Below the pieces are notes generated by a model, which did not search any database, had not been told where the DNA came from, and saw only the letters and a list, made by a program, of their open reading frames with translations. Positions 42,826 to 51,146 of a DNA stretch of 64,000 nucleotides are shown piece after piece. Numbering within the stretch: the stretch's first letter is position 1; every line of letters starts with the position of its first letter. Made by a program: the position numbers and the translations under genes. The stretch comes from Mycobacterium heidelbergense (lineage in GTDB: Bacteria; Actinomycetota; Actinomycetes; Mycobacteriales; Mycobacteriaceae): the NCBI RefSeq assembly GCF_010730745.1, contig NZ_AP022615.1, positions 3,906,001 through 3,970,000 on the forward strand, written 5' to 3'.

Positions 42826-44160
42826 CTAGCGCCGCGCGGCGGCGTTGGCCGCCGCCTGGGCCCTTTTCAGGATCACCGCGACATCGCCTCGGCCGAGGAA
42901 CATTTCGTCGAAGTAGCTCTGCAGGGCCGTGCTCCCCGCGGCGAAGCCGGCACCGCCCGGCGCCGGAATGCGCGGGCCGTTCAACACCGAGAAAAAGGGT
43001 GTGACGTCGACGCCCTCGGCCGCCCAGTAGTCGAAGTAGCCCCGCTGAGCCGACAGCACCGCGGGGATGGCCGCGCCCCGACGGCCCAGGTATGCGTTGC
43101 CCTCACGGCTGCCCATCCAGGTCAGCACCTGGCGCACCGCATCCGGGTGCTTCGTCGCCGAATTGCCCGCCGCGGCAATGCCATTGGTGACGCTCACGCG
43201 GCCGGCGGGGCCCGCGGGCAGCATCGCCACGCCCCAATGGAAACGCGCGTCGCGGGCCACCGGGGCCAGGTTGTAGGTGCCGGACTGAAAGAGCGCCATC
43301 CTGCCGGCCAGGAACTGGTTGCGGGAGAAGTCGCCGTTGTCGTTGGTGTCCGCCGCGGGCGGCGCGACGTGGTCGTGGTTGATGAGACCGACCAGATAGC
43401 GGAACGCCTCCACCGCCTCGGCGTTGTCGAACGCGAACTCGTCGCCCCGCTGGAACACGCCGCCGGCCGAGCCGATGTAGTTCAGGTAGATCCCCTGGGG
43501 GTCGTTGGCCGCGTTGTATCCCCACTGGCGGACCCGGCCGGCATCGAAACCCGGTGCGCTTGCCGCGTTTCCGTCGGCGTCGACGGTCAGCCGGGCCAGC
43601 AGGGGCCGCAAGGTGTCGTCGCCGTCCGGGCTCCACCGCAGGCCGTTGAGCTGTGCGGGCTGGACTCCGGCCGCCGCGAGCAGGTCCGCGTTGTAGTACA
43701 GCGCAATTCCGGCGTCGGTCAGCTGCGGCACGCCCCACAGGACGCCGCCGCGGGTGAACTGGTCCACCACCGCCGGCTCCCAATCCGCGGCGGCGGCCGG
43801 GCCCAGGGTCTTGCCGATGTCGAGCAACCGGCCGTTGTCGGCATAAGCGGCAAAGTACGCGTTGGACAGCCAGAAGATGTCGTCGGCGCTGCCGCCGGCG
43901 ACGTCGGTGCGCAGCGTGTCGAAGTATGTCGAATACGCCACCATGTCGAGGCGCACCTCGATGTTGGGATGCGTCCGGCCGAACGCCTCGAACGACTGCC
44001 GATACGCCTCGGCGATCTGGTCGGCCCAGAGCCGCACCCGCACGACGATCTTGCCGCCGTGGGGTTCGCCGGAGTAGTTCAACAGCGCCGCCATGGCGGC
44101 CAACAGCGCCGCGACGAGCACCAGCGACGCGGCGATCAGCGAGGAACGGCGGGGCCTCAC
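42826..44160 (-). CDS. uspC: Sugar ABC transporter substrate-binding protein UspC
   Basis: 444 residues from GTG 44160, overlapping the uspB stop (GTGA); the longer upstream frame is a shadow of uspB. Extracellular solute-binding family 1 pattern (KIVVRVRLWADQIAEAYRQSFEAFGRTHPNIEVRL, then DIFWLSNAYFAAYADNGRLLDI). The N-terminal hydrophobic segment (SLIAASLVLVAALLAAMAALL) has no lipobox Cys, so it may stay as an uncleaved anchor. Binds amino-sugar type ligands in M. tuberculosis (Rv2318). No ATPase is encoded nearby. Confidence 0.9.
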   Translation of the reverse strand: MRPRRSSLIAASLVLVAALLAAMAALLNYSGEPHGGKIVVRVRLWADQIAEAYRQSFEAFGRTHPNIEVRLDMVAYSTYFDTLRTDVAGGSADDIFWLSNAYFAAYADNGRLLDIGKTLGPAAAADWEPAVVDQFTRGGVLWGVPQLTDAGIALYYNADLLAAAGVQPAQLNGLRWSPDGDDTLRPLLARLTVDADGNAASAPGFDAGRVRQWGYNAANDPQGIYLNYIGSAGGVFQRGDEFAFDNAEAVEAFRYLVGLINHDHVAPPAADTNDNGDFSRNQFLAGRMALFQSGTYNLAPVARDARFHWGVAMLPAGPAGRVSVTNGIAAAGNSATKHPDAVRQVLTWMGSREGNAYLGRRGAAIPAVLSAQRGYFDYWAAEGVDVTPFFSVLNGPRIPAPGGAGFAAGSTALQSYFDEMFLGRGDVAVILKRAQAAANAAARR

Positions 44161-44981
44161 TTGAGCCCCGAGACGACGATCGAGGCGACGATGTGGCGCT
44201 GGAACCCCACGAACAGGGCGATCAGCGGGACGATCGCGAGCGTCGTCGCCGCCATCACCAGCGTCCACTGGGAGTTGAACCGCGACTGCAGGTCGGCCGT
44301 CGCCACCGTGAGCACCCGCCACTTGTGGCCGCTGGTGATCACCAACGGCCACATGAAGTTGTTCCACTGTGAGACCACGGTGATCAGCGTCAAGGCGGCC
44401 AGGACCGGCCGGCTGGACGGAATCACCACGTGCACGATCACGTCCAGCGTGTTGGCGCCGTCCAGGCGCGCGGCGTTGATCAAGTCGTTGGGGATCATGC
44501 GAAAGTGCTCGCGCAGCAGGAAGATCGCGTAGGGCGAGCCGAACATGAACGGCAGCACCAACGCCCAGAACGTGTTGCGCAGACCCACCTGGGCCATCAT
44601 CAGGTACATCGGCACCACCGTGACCGTCCCGGGCACCATCAGCGTGGCGATGTAGACCCAAAACAGCGCGTCGCGTCCACGAAACTGCAAGCGCGCGAAC
44701 GCGTATCCCGCCAGCACCGAGAAGGTCAGCTGGCCCACCAGGATCACCGCCGTCATCAACGCGGTCACCGCGGCCGCGCGGCCGAAGCCGGCGCCGCCCA
44801 GATCGGCGTAGTTGGACAACGTGGGTGGCCGCGGCCATTGCAGCGGCGTGCCCGTGGCGAATTGGTGTGCCGACGTGAACGAGGTCAGCAGGCCGAGCGC
44901 GAACGGCGCCAGGGCGATCAGCGAGCCCAGCGCGAGCCCGGCATAGATCACGGTGTTGGAGAGGCGGCTAAACAAGGTCAT
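44157..44981 (-). CDS. uspB: Sugar ABC transporter permease UspB
   Basis: 274 residues, six TM segments, MalG-type permease with the EAA loop DLINAARLDGANTLDVIVHVVIPSSRP. Partner of UspA. Overlaps uspA by 14 bases and uspC by 4. Equivalent to Rv2317. Confidence 0.9.
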   Translation of the reverse strand: MTLFSRLSNTVIYAGLALGSLIALAPFALGLLTSFTSAHQFATGTPLQWPRPPTLSNYADLGGAGFGRAAAVTALMTAVILVGQLTFSVLAGYAFARLQFRGRDALFWVYIATLMVPGTVTVVPMYLMMAQVGLRNTFWALVLPFMFGSPYAIFLLREHFRMIPNDLINAARLDGANTLDVIVHVVIPSSRPVLAALTLITVVSQWNNFMWPLVITSGHKWRVLTVATADLQSRFNSQWTLVMAATTLAIVPLIALFVGFQRHIVASIVVSGLK

Positions 44982-45852
44982 AGCTGATCCGCCGCCGGAA
45001 GTAGAGATGCTGGACGATGGTGACGCCGATCAGAATGACGAACAACACCACCGCCATGACCGCCGCCCGACCGATCGCCGCCGAGCCGAAGGCCTCGGCG
45101 TAGATGCGGTGGGCCACCAGGTCGGTGCTGCCGGCCGGGCCGCCGCCGGTGAGCGCGTAGACCGTGTCGAAAACCTGTGCGGTGCTGACGATCCCGGTCA
45201 CCAGAACGAAGAACATCGTCGGGCGCAGCATGGGCAGGGTGATGCGCCAAAACCGCTGCCACGCGTTGGCGCCGTCGGTGCGCGCGGCGGCGTGCACGTC
45301 GTCGGGAATGGCCAGCAGGCCCGCCAGGAACGACAGCGAGACGTATCCGACGTTCGTCCAGACCACGACGGCCGACACCAGCGGCAGCGCGAACGTGGGA
45401 TCGGACAGCCACCCGATGCTGTGTCCCAGTGCGGCGCTGACGGCGCCGTCGGTGGGCGCCAGGATCCAGCGCCACAGCACCGCGATCGCCAGCGGCGCGC
45501 AGATCCACGGCAGCACGTACACCGTGCGAAACAGGCCGGTGCCGGGGAGCCGGCGGGCCAGCATCGATGCGGCCAGCAGTCCCAGCGCCGTCTGCGCCGG
45601 GACCACGATCGCCACGAACGCGGCCGTGACCAGCAGCGAGTTACCGAAGCCCGCGTCGGCCAGCACCGACCGCCAGTTGGCCAGGCCTACATAGCGCAGC
45701 GGGCCCAGCAGATCCCACCGATACAGGCTGAGCCAGATCACGACGAGGATGGGCAGCAGCAGGAAGGCGACCACACCGAACAGGCTGGGTGCCAGCAGGG
45801 CGTAGCCCAGCGCGGTGGATCGAGGGCGTTTCCCCGGAGCGGCGCCGGCCAT
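44968..45852 (-). CDS. uspA: Sugar ABC transporter permease UspA
   Basis: 294 residues from ATG 45852; TTTAAT 6 bases upstream points to a leaderless start. MalF-type permease with EAA loop DDVHAAARTDGANAWQRFWRITLPMLRP. First gene of the uspABC operon (Rv2316 equivalent). Divergent from the tldD gene, whose start is only 46 bases away. Confidence 0.9.
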   Translation of the reverse strand: MAGAAPGKRPRSTALGYALLAPSLFGVVAFLLLPILVVIWLSLYRWDLLGPLRYVGLANWRSVLADAGFGNSLLVTAAFVAIVVPAQTALGLLAASMLARRLPGTGLFRTVYVLPWICAPLAIAVLWRWILAPTDGAVSAALGHSIGWLSDPTFALPLVSAVVVWTNVGYVSLSFLAGLLAIPDDVHAAARTDGANAWQRFWRITLPMLRPTMFFVLVTGIVSTAQVFDTVYALTGGGPAGSTDLVAHRIYAEAFGSAAIGRAAVMAVVLFVILIGVTIVQHLYFRRRISYDLV

Positions 45853-45898
45853 GGAGGTATTAAAGCGGGCCGCCATGAGGAGTCGATACGGTGTAGCC

Positions 45899-47416
45899 GT
45901 GACACCGAACCGGGGGATCGATGCCGACTTCCTGGACCTGCCGCGCCACGAACTTGCCGACGCCGCGTTGTCGGCGGCCAAAGCGGCCGGGGCCAGCTAC
46001 GCCGACCTGAGGCTTCACCGCCTCAGCACCGAGATGATCCAGCTGCGCGACGGCGAGCTGGAGACCGCCGTCGTCAGCCGCGAGGTCGGCCTGGCGGTGC
46101 GGGTGATCGTCGACGGCACCTGGGGATTCGCGTCGCACGCGGAGTTGGCGCCGGCGGTCGCGGCCGAGACCGCGCGCCGCGCCGTGCACGTGGCCACCAC
46201 GCTCGCGGCGCTGAACAGCGAACGCGTCGAGCTGGCGCCCGAGCCGGTGTACGCCGACGCCACCTGGGTGTCGAACTACCGGATTGACCCGTTCGAGGTC
46301 CCCGCCCACGACAAGATCGCGGTGCTGGAGGAGTACTCCGGGCGGCTGCTGGGCGCCGACGGCATCGACCACGTGTCGGCCGGCCTGACGGCGGTCAAGG
46401 AGCAGACGTTTTACGCCGACACCTTCGGGTCGTCGATCACCCAGCAGCGCGTGCGGGTGCTGCCGTCGCTGGATGCGGTGACCGTCGACGCCGCGGCGGG
46501 GAGCTTCGATTCGATGCGCACGCTGGCTCCGCCGATGGGGCGAGGCTGGGAGGCGGTGGCCGGCGACGAGGTGTGGAACTGGACCGACGAGCTCGCGCAG
46601 CTGCCCGCGCTGCTGGCCGAGAAGGTCAAGGCGCCCAGCGTCATTGCGGGGCCGACTGACCTGGTGATCGACCCGACCAACCTGTGGCTGACCATTCACG
46701 AATCCGTTGGTCACGCAACCGAATACGACCGCGCGATCGGCTACGAGGCTGCCTACGCCGGAACGTCGTTCGCCACCCCCGACAAGCTGGGCACCCTGCG
46801 GTATGGCTCGCCGGTGATGAACGTGACCGCCGACCGCACCGTCGAACACGGCTTGGCCACCATCGGTTACGACGACGAGGGGGTGGCGGCGCAAAGCTGG
46901 GACCTGGTGCGCGACGGTGTGTTCGTGGGCTATCAGCTCGACCGGGTCTTCGCGCCGCGGCTGGGGCGGCCGCGCTCCAACGGGTGTTCGTACGCCGACT
47001 CGCCGCATCACGTGCCGATCCAGCGGATGGCCAACGTGTCGCTGCGGCCGGCCTCGGGTGAGATCAGCACGGCCGATTTGATCGGCCAGGTCGAGGACGG
47101 CATCTACGTCGTCGGCGACAAGTCGTGGTCGATTGACATGCAGCGCTACAACTTTCAGTTCACCGGCCAGCGGTTCTTCCGCATCCGCGGCGGGCGGCTG
47201 GGCGGCCAGGTGCGTGACGTCGCCTACCAGGCGACCACTACCGACTTCTGGAACTCCCTCGAAGCCGTGGGCGGCCCGTCGACATGGCGGTTGGGTGGCG
47301 CGTTCAACTGCGGCAAGGCCCAGCCCGGCCAGGTCGCGCCGGTGAGCCATGGCTGTCCTTCGGCGTTGTTCCGAAATGTCAGCGTGCTCAACACCGTTGC
47401 CGAGGGTGGCCGATGA
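45899..47416 (+). CDS. tldD: TldD-family metalloprotease subunit (Rv2315c-like)
   Basis: 505 residues from GTG 45899 (TACGGT 6 bases upstream, probably leaderless). Contains the TldD zinc motif HExxxH in LTIHESVGHATEYD. TldD pairs with the catalytically silent TldE/PmbA encoded next to form a protease that trims unfolded peptides and, in other bacteria, matures microcins and CcdA. The stop codon lies at the start of a 53-base tandem repeat. Confidence 0.9.
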   Translation: MTPNRGIDADFLDLPRHELADAALSAAKAAGASYADLRLHRLSTEMIQLRDGELETAVVSREVGLAVRVIVDGTWGFASHAELAPAVAAETARRAVHVATTLAALNSERVELAPEPVYADATWVSNYRIDPFEVPAHDKIAVLEEYSGRLLGADGIDHVSAGLTAVKEQTFYADTFGSSITQQRVRVLPSLDAVTVDAAAGSFDSMRTLAPPMGRGWEAVAGDEVWNWTDELAQLPALLAEKVKAPSVIAGPTDLVIDPTNLWLTIHESVGHATEYDRAIGYEAAYAGTSFATPDKLGTLRYGSPVMNVTADRTVEHGLATIGYDDEGVAAQSWDLVRDGVFVGYQLDRVFAPRLGRPRSNGCSYADSPHHVPIQRMANVSLRPASGEISTADLIGQVEDGIYVVGDKSWSIDMQRYNFQFTGQRFFRIRGGRLGGQVRDVAYQATTTDFWNSLEAVGGPSTWRLGGAFNCGKAQPGQVAPVSHGCPSALFRNVSVLNTVAEGGR

Positions 47417-47524
47417 TCCGCGCCGGTGACGATGCAGAACGAAGTGATGCTGAGGAGCGGCGCCGATGATCCGCGCCGGTGACGATGCAGAACGAAGTGA
47501 TGCTGAGGAGCGGCGCCGATGATC
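47411..47524 (+). repeat. MIRU-like 53-bp tandem repeat between tldD and tldE
   Basis: Two identical 53-base units (47411-47463, 47464-47516) plus the first 8 bases of a third. Each unit starts CGATGATC, so it carries an overlapping stop/start (ATGA) and an internal RBS-like GAGGAG, and encodes an 18-residue peptide (MIRAGDDAERSDAEERRR). This is the structure of mycobacterial interspersed repetitive units placed between coupled genes. Copy number may vary between strains. Confidence 0.85.
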
Positions 47525-48892
47525 ACCGCGCAGCACGTCGTCAACATCGTGTTGGACGAGGCGGCCAAACGTGACGGCGCCGACGAGACCATGGTGCTGG
47601 TCACCGACAAGGTCGAGGCGACGCTGCGCTGGGCGGGCAACTCGATGACCACCAACGGGGTTTCGGTCAGCCGCAGCGTCACGGTGATTTCCGTTGTGCG
47701 CCGGGGCGATACCGCACACATCGGCACGGTGGTCTCCGCCGAGGTGGATCCGCGGGTGATCCCCGGTCTGGTGGCGGCGTCCCAGGAGGCGGCCCGCTCG
47801 GCGCCGGAGGCCGGCGACGCCGCGCCGCTGCTGGCCGATGCCGGGGTGCCCGCCGATTGGGACGCGCCGGTGCCCGGCACCGGGCCCCTGGTCTTCGCCG
47901 ATGTCGCCGACTCGTTGAGCCGGGCTTTTCGCGGCACCGACCGACTGTACGGCTTTGCGCACCATAGCGTTTCGACGACGTTCCTGGCCTCCTCGACCGG
48001 GCTGCGCCGACGTTACACGCAGCCCACCGGCGCGGTGGAGATCAACGCCAAGCGCGGCGACGCCAGCGCCTGGGCGGGTATCGGCACGGCCGATTTCGTC
48101 GATGTGCCAACGGATTCGCTGCTCGAGCAACTGTCGACGAGGCTCGGCTGGGCTAAGCGCAGCGTCGAGCTGCCCGCGGGCCGCTACGAGACGATCATGC
48201 CGCCGTCGACGGTGGCCGACATGATGATCTATCTGGCCTGGTCGATGGCCGGCCGCGGCGCGCAGGAGGGCCGCACCGCGTTTTCGGCGCCCGGGGGCGG
48301 AACGCGGGTGGGGGAGCGGCTCACCGAGTTGCCGTTGACGTTGTTCTCCGATCCGATGGCGCCGGGCCTGGCGTGCACGCCCTTCGTCGCGGTGAGCAGT
48401 TCGTCGGAGACGGTGTCGGCGTTCGACAACGGCATGGAAATCGCCCAGGTCGATTGGATCCGCGACGGGGTGATCAACGCGCTGGCCTATCCGCGGGCCA
48501 CGGCCGCCAAGTTCGGCGCCCCGGTCTCCGTCGCCGCCGACAACCTGGTGATGACCGGCGGGTCAGCGGAGCTCGCGGACATGATCGCGGCCACCGAGCG
48601 CGGCCTGCTGCTGACGACGTTGTGGTACATCCGCGAGGTCGACCCGGCCACACTGCTGCTCACCGGGCTGACCCGCGACGGCGTCTATCTCATCGAGGAC
48701 GGCGAGGTGGTCGCGGCGGTCAATAACTTCCGGTTCAACGAGAGCCCGCTGGATCTGCTGCGACGGGTCACCGAGGCCGGCGCCAGCGAGAAGACCCTGC
48801 CGCGCGAATGGGGCGATTGGGCCACCCGGGCGGCGATGCCGTCGCTGCGGATACCGGATTTCCATATGTCATCGGTGAGCCAGGCGCAATAA
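47519..48892 (+). CDS. tldE: TldE/PmbA-family protease partner (Rv2314c-like)
   Basis: 457 residues. PmbA/TldE pattern (VLVTDKVEATLRWAGNSMTTNGVSVSR; IYLAWSMAGRGAQEGRTAF; DNGMEIAQVDWIRDGVINAL) with no HExxxH. Non-catalytic partner of TldD. ATG 47519 lies in the partial third repeat unit; GAGGAG 10 bases upstream comes from unit 2. Confidence 0.9.
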   Translation: MITAQHVVNIVLDEAAKRDGADETMVLVTDKVEATLRWAGNSMTTNGVSVSRSVTVISVVRRGDTAHIGTVVSAEVDPRVIPGLVAASQEAARSAPEAGDAAPLLADAGVPADWDAPVPGTGPLVFADVADSLSRAFRGTDRLYGFAHHSVSTTFLASSTGLRRRYTQPTGAVEINAKRGDASAWAGIGTADFVDVPTDSLLEQLSTRLGWAKRSVELPAGRYETIMPPSTVADMMIYLAWSMAGRGAQEGRTAFSAPGGGTRVGERLTELPLTLFSDPMAPGLACTPFVAVSSSSETVSAFDNGMEIAQVDWIRDGVINALAYPRATAAKFGAPVSVAADNLVMTGGSAELADMIAATERGLLLTTLWYIREVDPATLLLTGLTRDGVYLIEDGEVVAAVNNFRFNESPLDLLRRVTEAGASEKTLPREWGDWATRAAMPSLRIPDFHMSSVSQAQ

Positions 48893-48896
48893 TGCT

Positions 48897-49727
48897 GTGA
48901 TGCTGGATCAGCTGGTGGCTTTCTCTCCCGGAGACGGTCGTCTGACCGGGCTGGTGCGTCGGGTGTGCGCGCAGACGCTGTCGCTGCCACCGTTGCCTGC
49001 TTGCGTCGAGGTGGGCGAGCCCGCGTCGGAGGCCGAGGCCGTCGTCGCCGAGTTCGCCGAGCAGTTCAGCGTCGACGTGTCGGCGATCACCGCCGGGCAG
49101 CGGTCGCGGCTGTTTAAGTCGTTGGGCGACCGCACTTTCGGTGTCGTCGTGCTGATGTATATCGCCGACTTCGTGCCGCGGGTGCGCGCCGGGCTGGAGG
49201 CGCTCGGTGTCGGCTCGGAGTATCTCGGCTGGGTGAACGGGCCGATCGCGTGGGACCACGTCACCGAGCCGTCGGACGTGGTGTTCAACGAGTTCCTTCC
49301 CGCGGTGGCCCGGATGCGCGCGCTGGACCCGGTCACCTCCGAGCTGGTTCGGCTGCGTGGCGCGGCGCAGCACAACTGCCGGCTGTGCAAGTCGTTGCGC
49401 GAGGGCACCGCGCTCGACGCCGGGGGCACGGAGACGCTGTACGGCGACATCGAGCGCTACGAGGCCTCGCGGTCGTTGACCCCACGCGCTAAGGCAGCGC
49501 TGCGCTATACCGATGGGTTAATTTGGACCCCTGCGCACCTCGTCGCCGACGTTGCCGCCGAGGTGCGCTCCCGGTTCTCGGAGGCCGAGGCCGTGGAGCT
49601 CACCTTCGACGTCATGCGCAATGCCAGCAACAAGATCGCCGTATCGCTCGGGGCCGACGCCCCGCGCGTTGAGCACGGCACCGAGCGGTACCTGCTCGAC
49701 GCCGATGGTCAAACGGTGTTCGGCTGA
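48897..49727 (+). CDS. Carboxymuconolactone decarboxylase/AhpD-like protein
   Basis: 276 residues from GTG 48897 (ATG 48900 is equivalent). All-helical, with the redox pair in AAQHNCRLCKSLREG (C-x-x-C) as in AhpD peroxidases and the downstream ALRYTDGLI segment. A second helical half precedes it. Likely an alkylhydroperoxidase-type or thiol-redox protein. Starts 4 bases after tldE. Confidence 0.8.
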   Translation: MMLDQLVAFSPGDGRLTGLVRRVCAQTLSLPPLPACVEVGEPASEAEAVVAEFAEQFSVDVSAITAGQRSRLFKSLGDRTFGVVVLMYIADFVPRVRAGLEALGVGSEYLGWVNGPIAWDHVTEPSDVVFNEFLPAVARMRALDPVTSELVRLRGAAQHNCRLCKSLREGTALDAGGTETLYGDIERYEASRSLTPRAKAALRYTDGLIWTPAHLVADVAAEVRSRFSEAEAVELTFDVMRNASNKIAVSLGADAPRVEHGTERYLLDADGQTVFG

Positions 49728-49781
49728 CGGCGGTGTGTGTTTCGGTGCGGCGTCGTGGCACCATGGGTGCCGCGCCATATC

Positions 49782-49855
49782 GGGGCGGTAGCTCAGTTGG
49801 TTAGAGCCGCGGACTCATAATCCGTTGGTCGCGGGTTCGAGCCCCGCCCGCCCCA
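49782..49855 (+). tRNA. metT: tRNA-Met (anticodon CAT), integration site
   Basis: Acceptor GGGGCGG (49782-49788) pairs with CCGCCCC (49848-49854); discriminator A49855. Anticodon stem GCGGA/TCCGT with loop CTCATAA (CAT). T stem GCGGG/CCCGC. CCA not encoded. The 3' half (from 49818) is repeated at 60482 and 62610, showing that integrases have used it. The gene stays intact. Confidence 0.95.
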
Positions 49856-49856
49856 C
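49818..49856 (+). repeat. Attachment site copy 1 (attL, inside tRNA-Met)
   Basis: 39 bases, TAATCCGTTGGTCGCGGG to CCGCCCCAC. Recurs at 60482-60520 and 62610-62648. Left border of the first island. Confidence 0.8.
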
Positions 49857-49898
49857 TTCAGAGGCTATTTTTGGAGACTACTGTCGCCGAGTCACCGT

Positions 49899-50160
49899 TT
49901 ATTCACCGCTTTTAGCGACGGTTCGGTCGAGAAGGTCGGCCACTTGCGCGTGGATTCGTCCGCGCGTCATGTAACGGTCTTGAGTCATCGAGACGTGACT
50001 GTGACCGAGGTGGTCGGCCCCGATTCGGGCTGAGAGACCGTCCTCATCAATGAGGGTTGCGACCGTCTTTCGGAAGCTGTGGGTGGTGACCTCGGGGACA
50101 CCTAGCTCCTCCCGCACAGTGCGCCACTGCTTACCGAAATTGTTCGGATCGCGCAGGGCG
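49899..50160 (-). pseudogene. Tyrosine integrase, C-terminal fragment (island 1)
   Basis: About 87 residues of the catalytic end: LRDPNNFGKQWRTVREELG, the RxxR-type segment HSFRKTVATLID, the HxxH-like ADHLGHSHVSMTQ and the nucleophile in DRYMTRG. The N-terminal two-thirds are gone. Upstream of about 50160 the minus frame loses all similarity and the plus strand codes for another protein, so a deletion junction lies there. Closest in type to the integrase fragment near tRNA-Met in M. tuberculosis (Rv2309c, from memory). Confidence 0.75.
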
Positions 50161-50199
50161 GACAAAGATGGGGCAGGCCCCGATGGGCAGCCGGGCAAC

Positions 50200-50721
50200 G
50201 TGGGGGCCGACGCTGTCGATTCCGATGAAAACAGGTTCAGCCGCGTCTGCTGCGAGCTGCTGCGAGGGTGGCAGGACCCGATGCTGGGCACGGTGGCTGG
50301 TGCTACGCCAGACCCCGACCTGATGCACGCGTGGATCGGTAGAGCGCGCGAAGAACTCAAGGTTCGGCAGCGAGCGGGGGTCGCCTCGATGGCGATCGGC
50401 GAAGCGCTCGCCGGTACAGCGACCGACGAGGACGGGACCTGGCCGTGCGTCGCGGTGCGTGAAGTGCTTGAACGCGAGCAGGACCACGACCTCGAACGAC
50501 ATCTCGCGATTTCACGGCTGAACCAGCGCGGCATGACATGTCGCCGCCCCCACGAAGGAGGAGCGCAGGAGCGGAAGCTTGCGCTGAAGTACCGCGGCTG
50601 GGCAGACGCGGTCAGGGACCAATGGCCGCGGTCCGGCAAGTTACTGGACGAGATCGCCGAGTCGTACGAAGTAGATGTTGGCCGAGAGGACAATGAGTCC
50701 GAGCAGTATCTGAGCGAATAA
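50200..50721 (+). CDS. Hypothetical protein at the integrase junction, possibly 5'-truncated
   Basis: About 173 residues if started at GTG 50200. Helical, charged, with LMHAWIGRAREELKVRQRAG, VAVREVLEREQDHDLERHLAISR and a C-terminus AESYEVDVGREDNESEQYL. Family not recognised. The frame extends upstream into DNA that belongs to the integrase fragment on the other strand, so its natural 5' end was probably removed. Confidence 0.5.
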   Translation: MGADAVDSDENRFSRVCCELLRGWQDPMLGTVAGATPDPDLMHAWIGRAREELKVRQRAGVASMAIGEALAGTATDEDGTWPCVAVREVLEREQDHDLERHLAISRLNQRGMTCRRPHEGGAQERKLALKYRGWADAVRDQWPRSGKLLDEIAESYEVDVGREDNESEQYLSE

Positions 50722-50843
50722 AGAATAGGCCTGTTGCCGGATTCTCTCGCGGCGAACCCCCATCGCTCGGCTCGCAGCAGATCCGGATGCGGGATTCTGT
50801 CATCCGTTGGTTTTCGCAGTGGTGGCTATGCTCCCAGGAACTG

Positions 50844-51146
50844 ATGGTCTGGCGATTGCGCCTCTACTGCGGGCACACGATCGAGCGGACTGCGCACCGA
50901 ACCCATCTGACCGTGCATGCCGCATTTAGCGGGTCGGTCAGATGTACTGAATGCGGTGCGACCCGGCGACGGTCGTTGACGCGCGAGCAGTTGGCCTGGC
51001 TGCGCAGCCGGCGCGCGCCGAATCAGCTCCCGTTGCGCGGAAACCTACATGGGCAGCACCCGAACGCCGGATCGCGGAACTCGAAGCAGAGGTCGCGCGG
51101 CTGCGCGGCATCTAAAAGAGCCCGACAATTCTTGACGTGGCATTAG
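50844..51146 (+). CDS. Small zinc-ribbon-like protein with probable frameshift
   Basis: 100 residues as drawn from ATG 50844. LRLYCGHTIERTAHRT and VRCTECGATRRR look like a zinc-binding pair. After about base 51040 the frame loses sense (GQHPNAGSRNSKQ). The frame shifted by one base reads PTWAAPERRIAELEAEVARLRGI and stops at 51115, a natural coiled-coil ending. A one-base indel near 51040 is therefore likely. Function unknown. Confidence 0.5.
   Translation: MVWRLRLYCGHTIERTAHRTHLTVHAAFSGSVRCTECGATRRRSLTREQLAWLRSRRAPNQLPLRGNLHGQHPNAGSRNSKQRSRGCAASKRARQFLTWH

Noticed and set aside
43147..44532. 461-codon plus-strand ORF opposite uspC/uspB
   Set aside because: Shadow of the transporter genes on the minus strand, which carry the ABC permease and solute-binding motifs.
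47411..47524. 53-base tandem repeat as a CRISPR array
   Set aside because: Units are directly contiguous with no spacers and overlap gene stop/start codons; it fits MIRU. No CRISPR-like repeat-spacer pattern was seen anywhere in the window.
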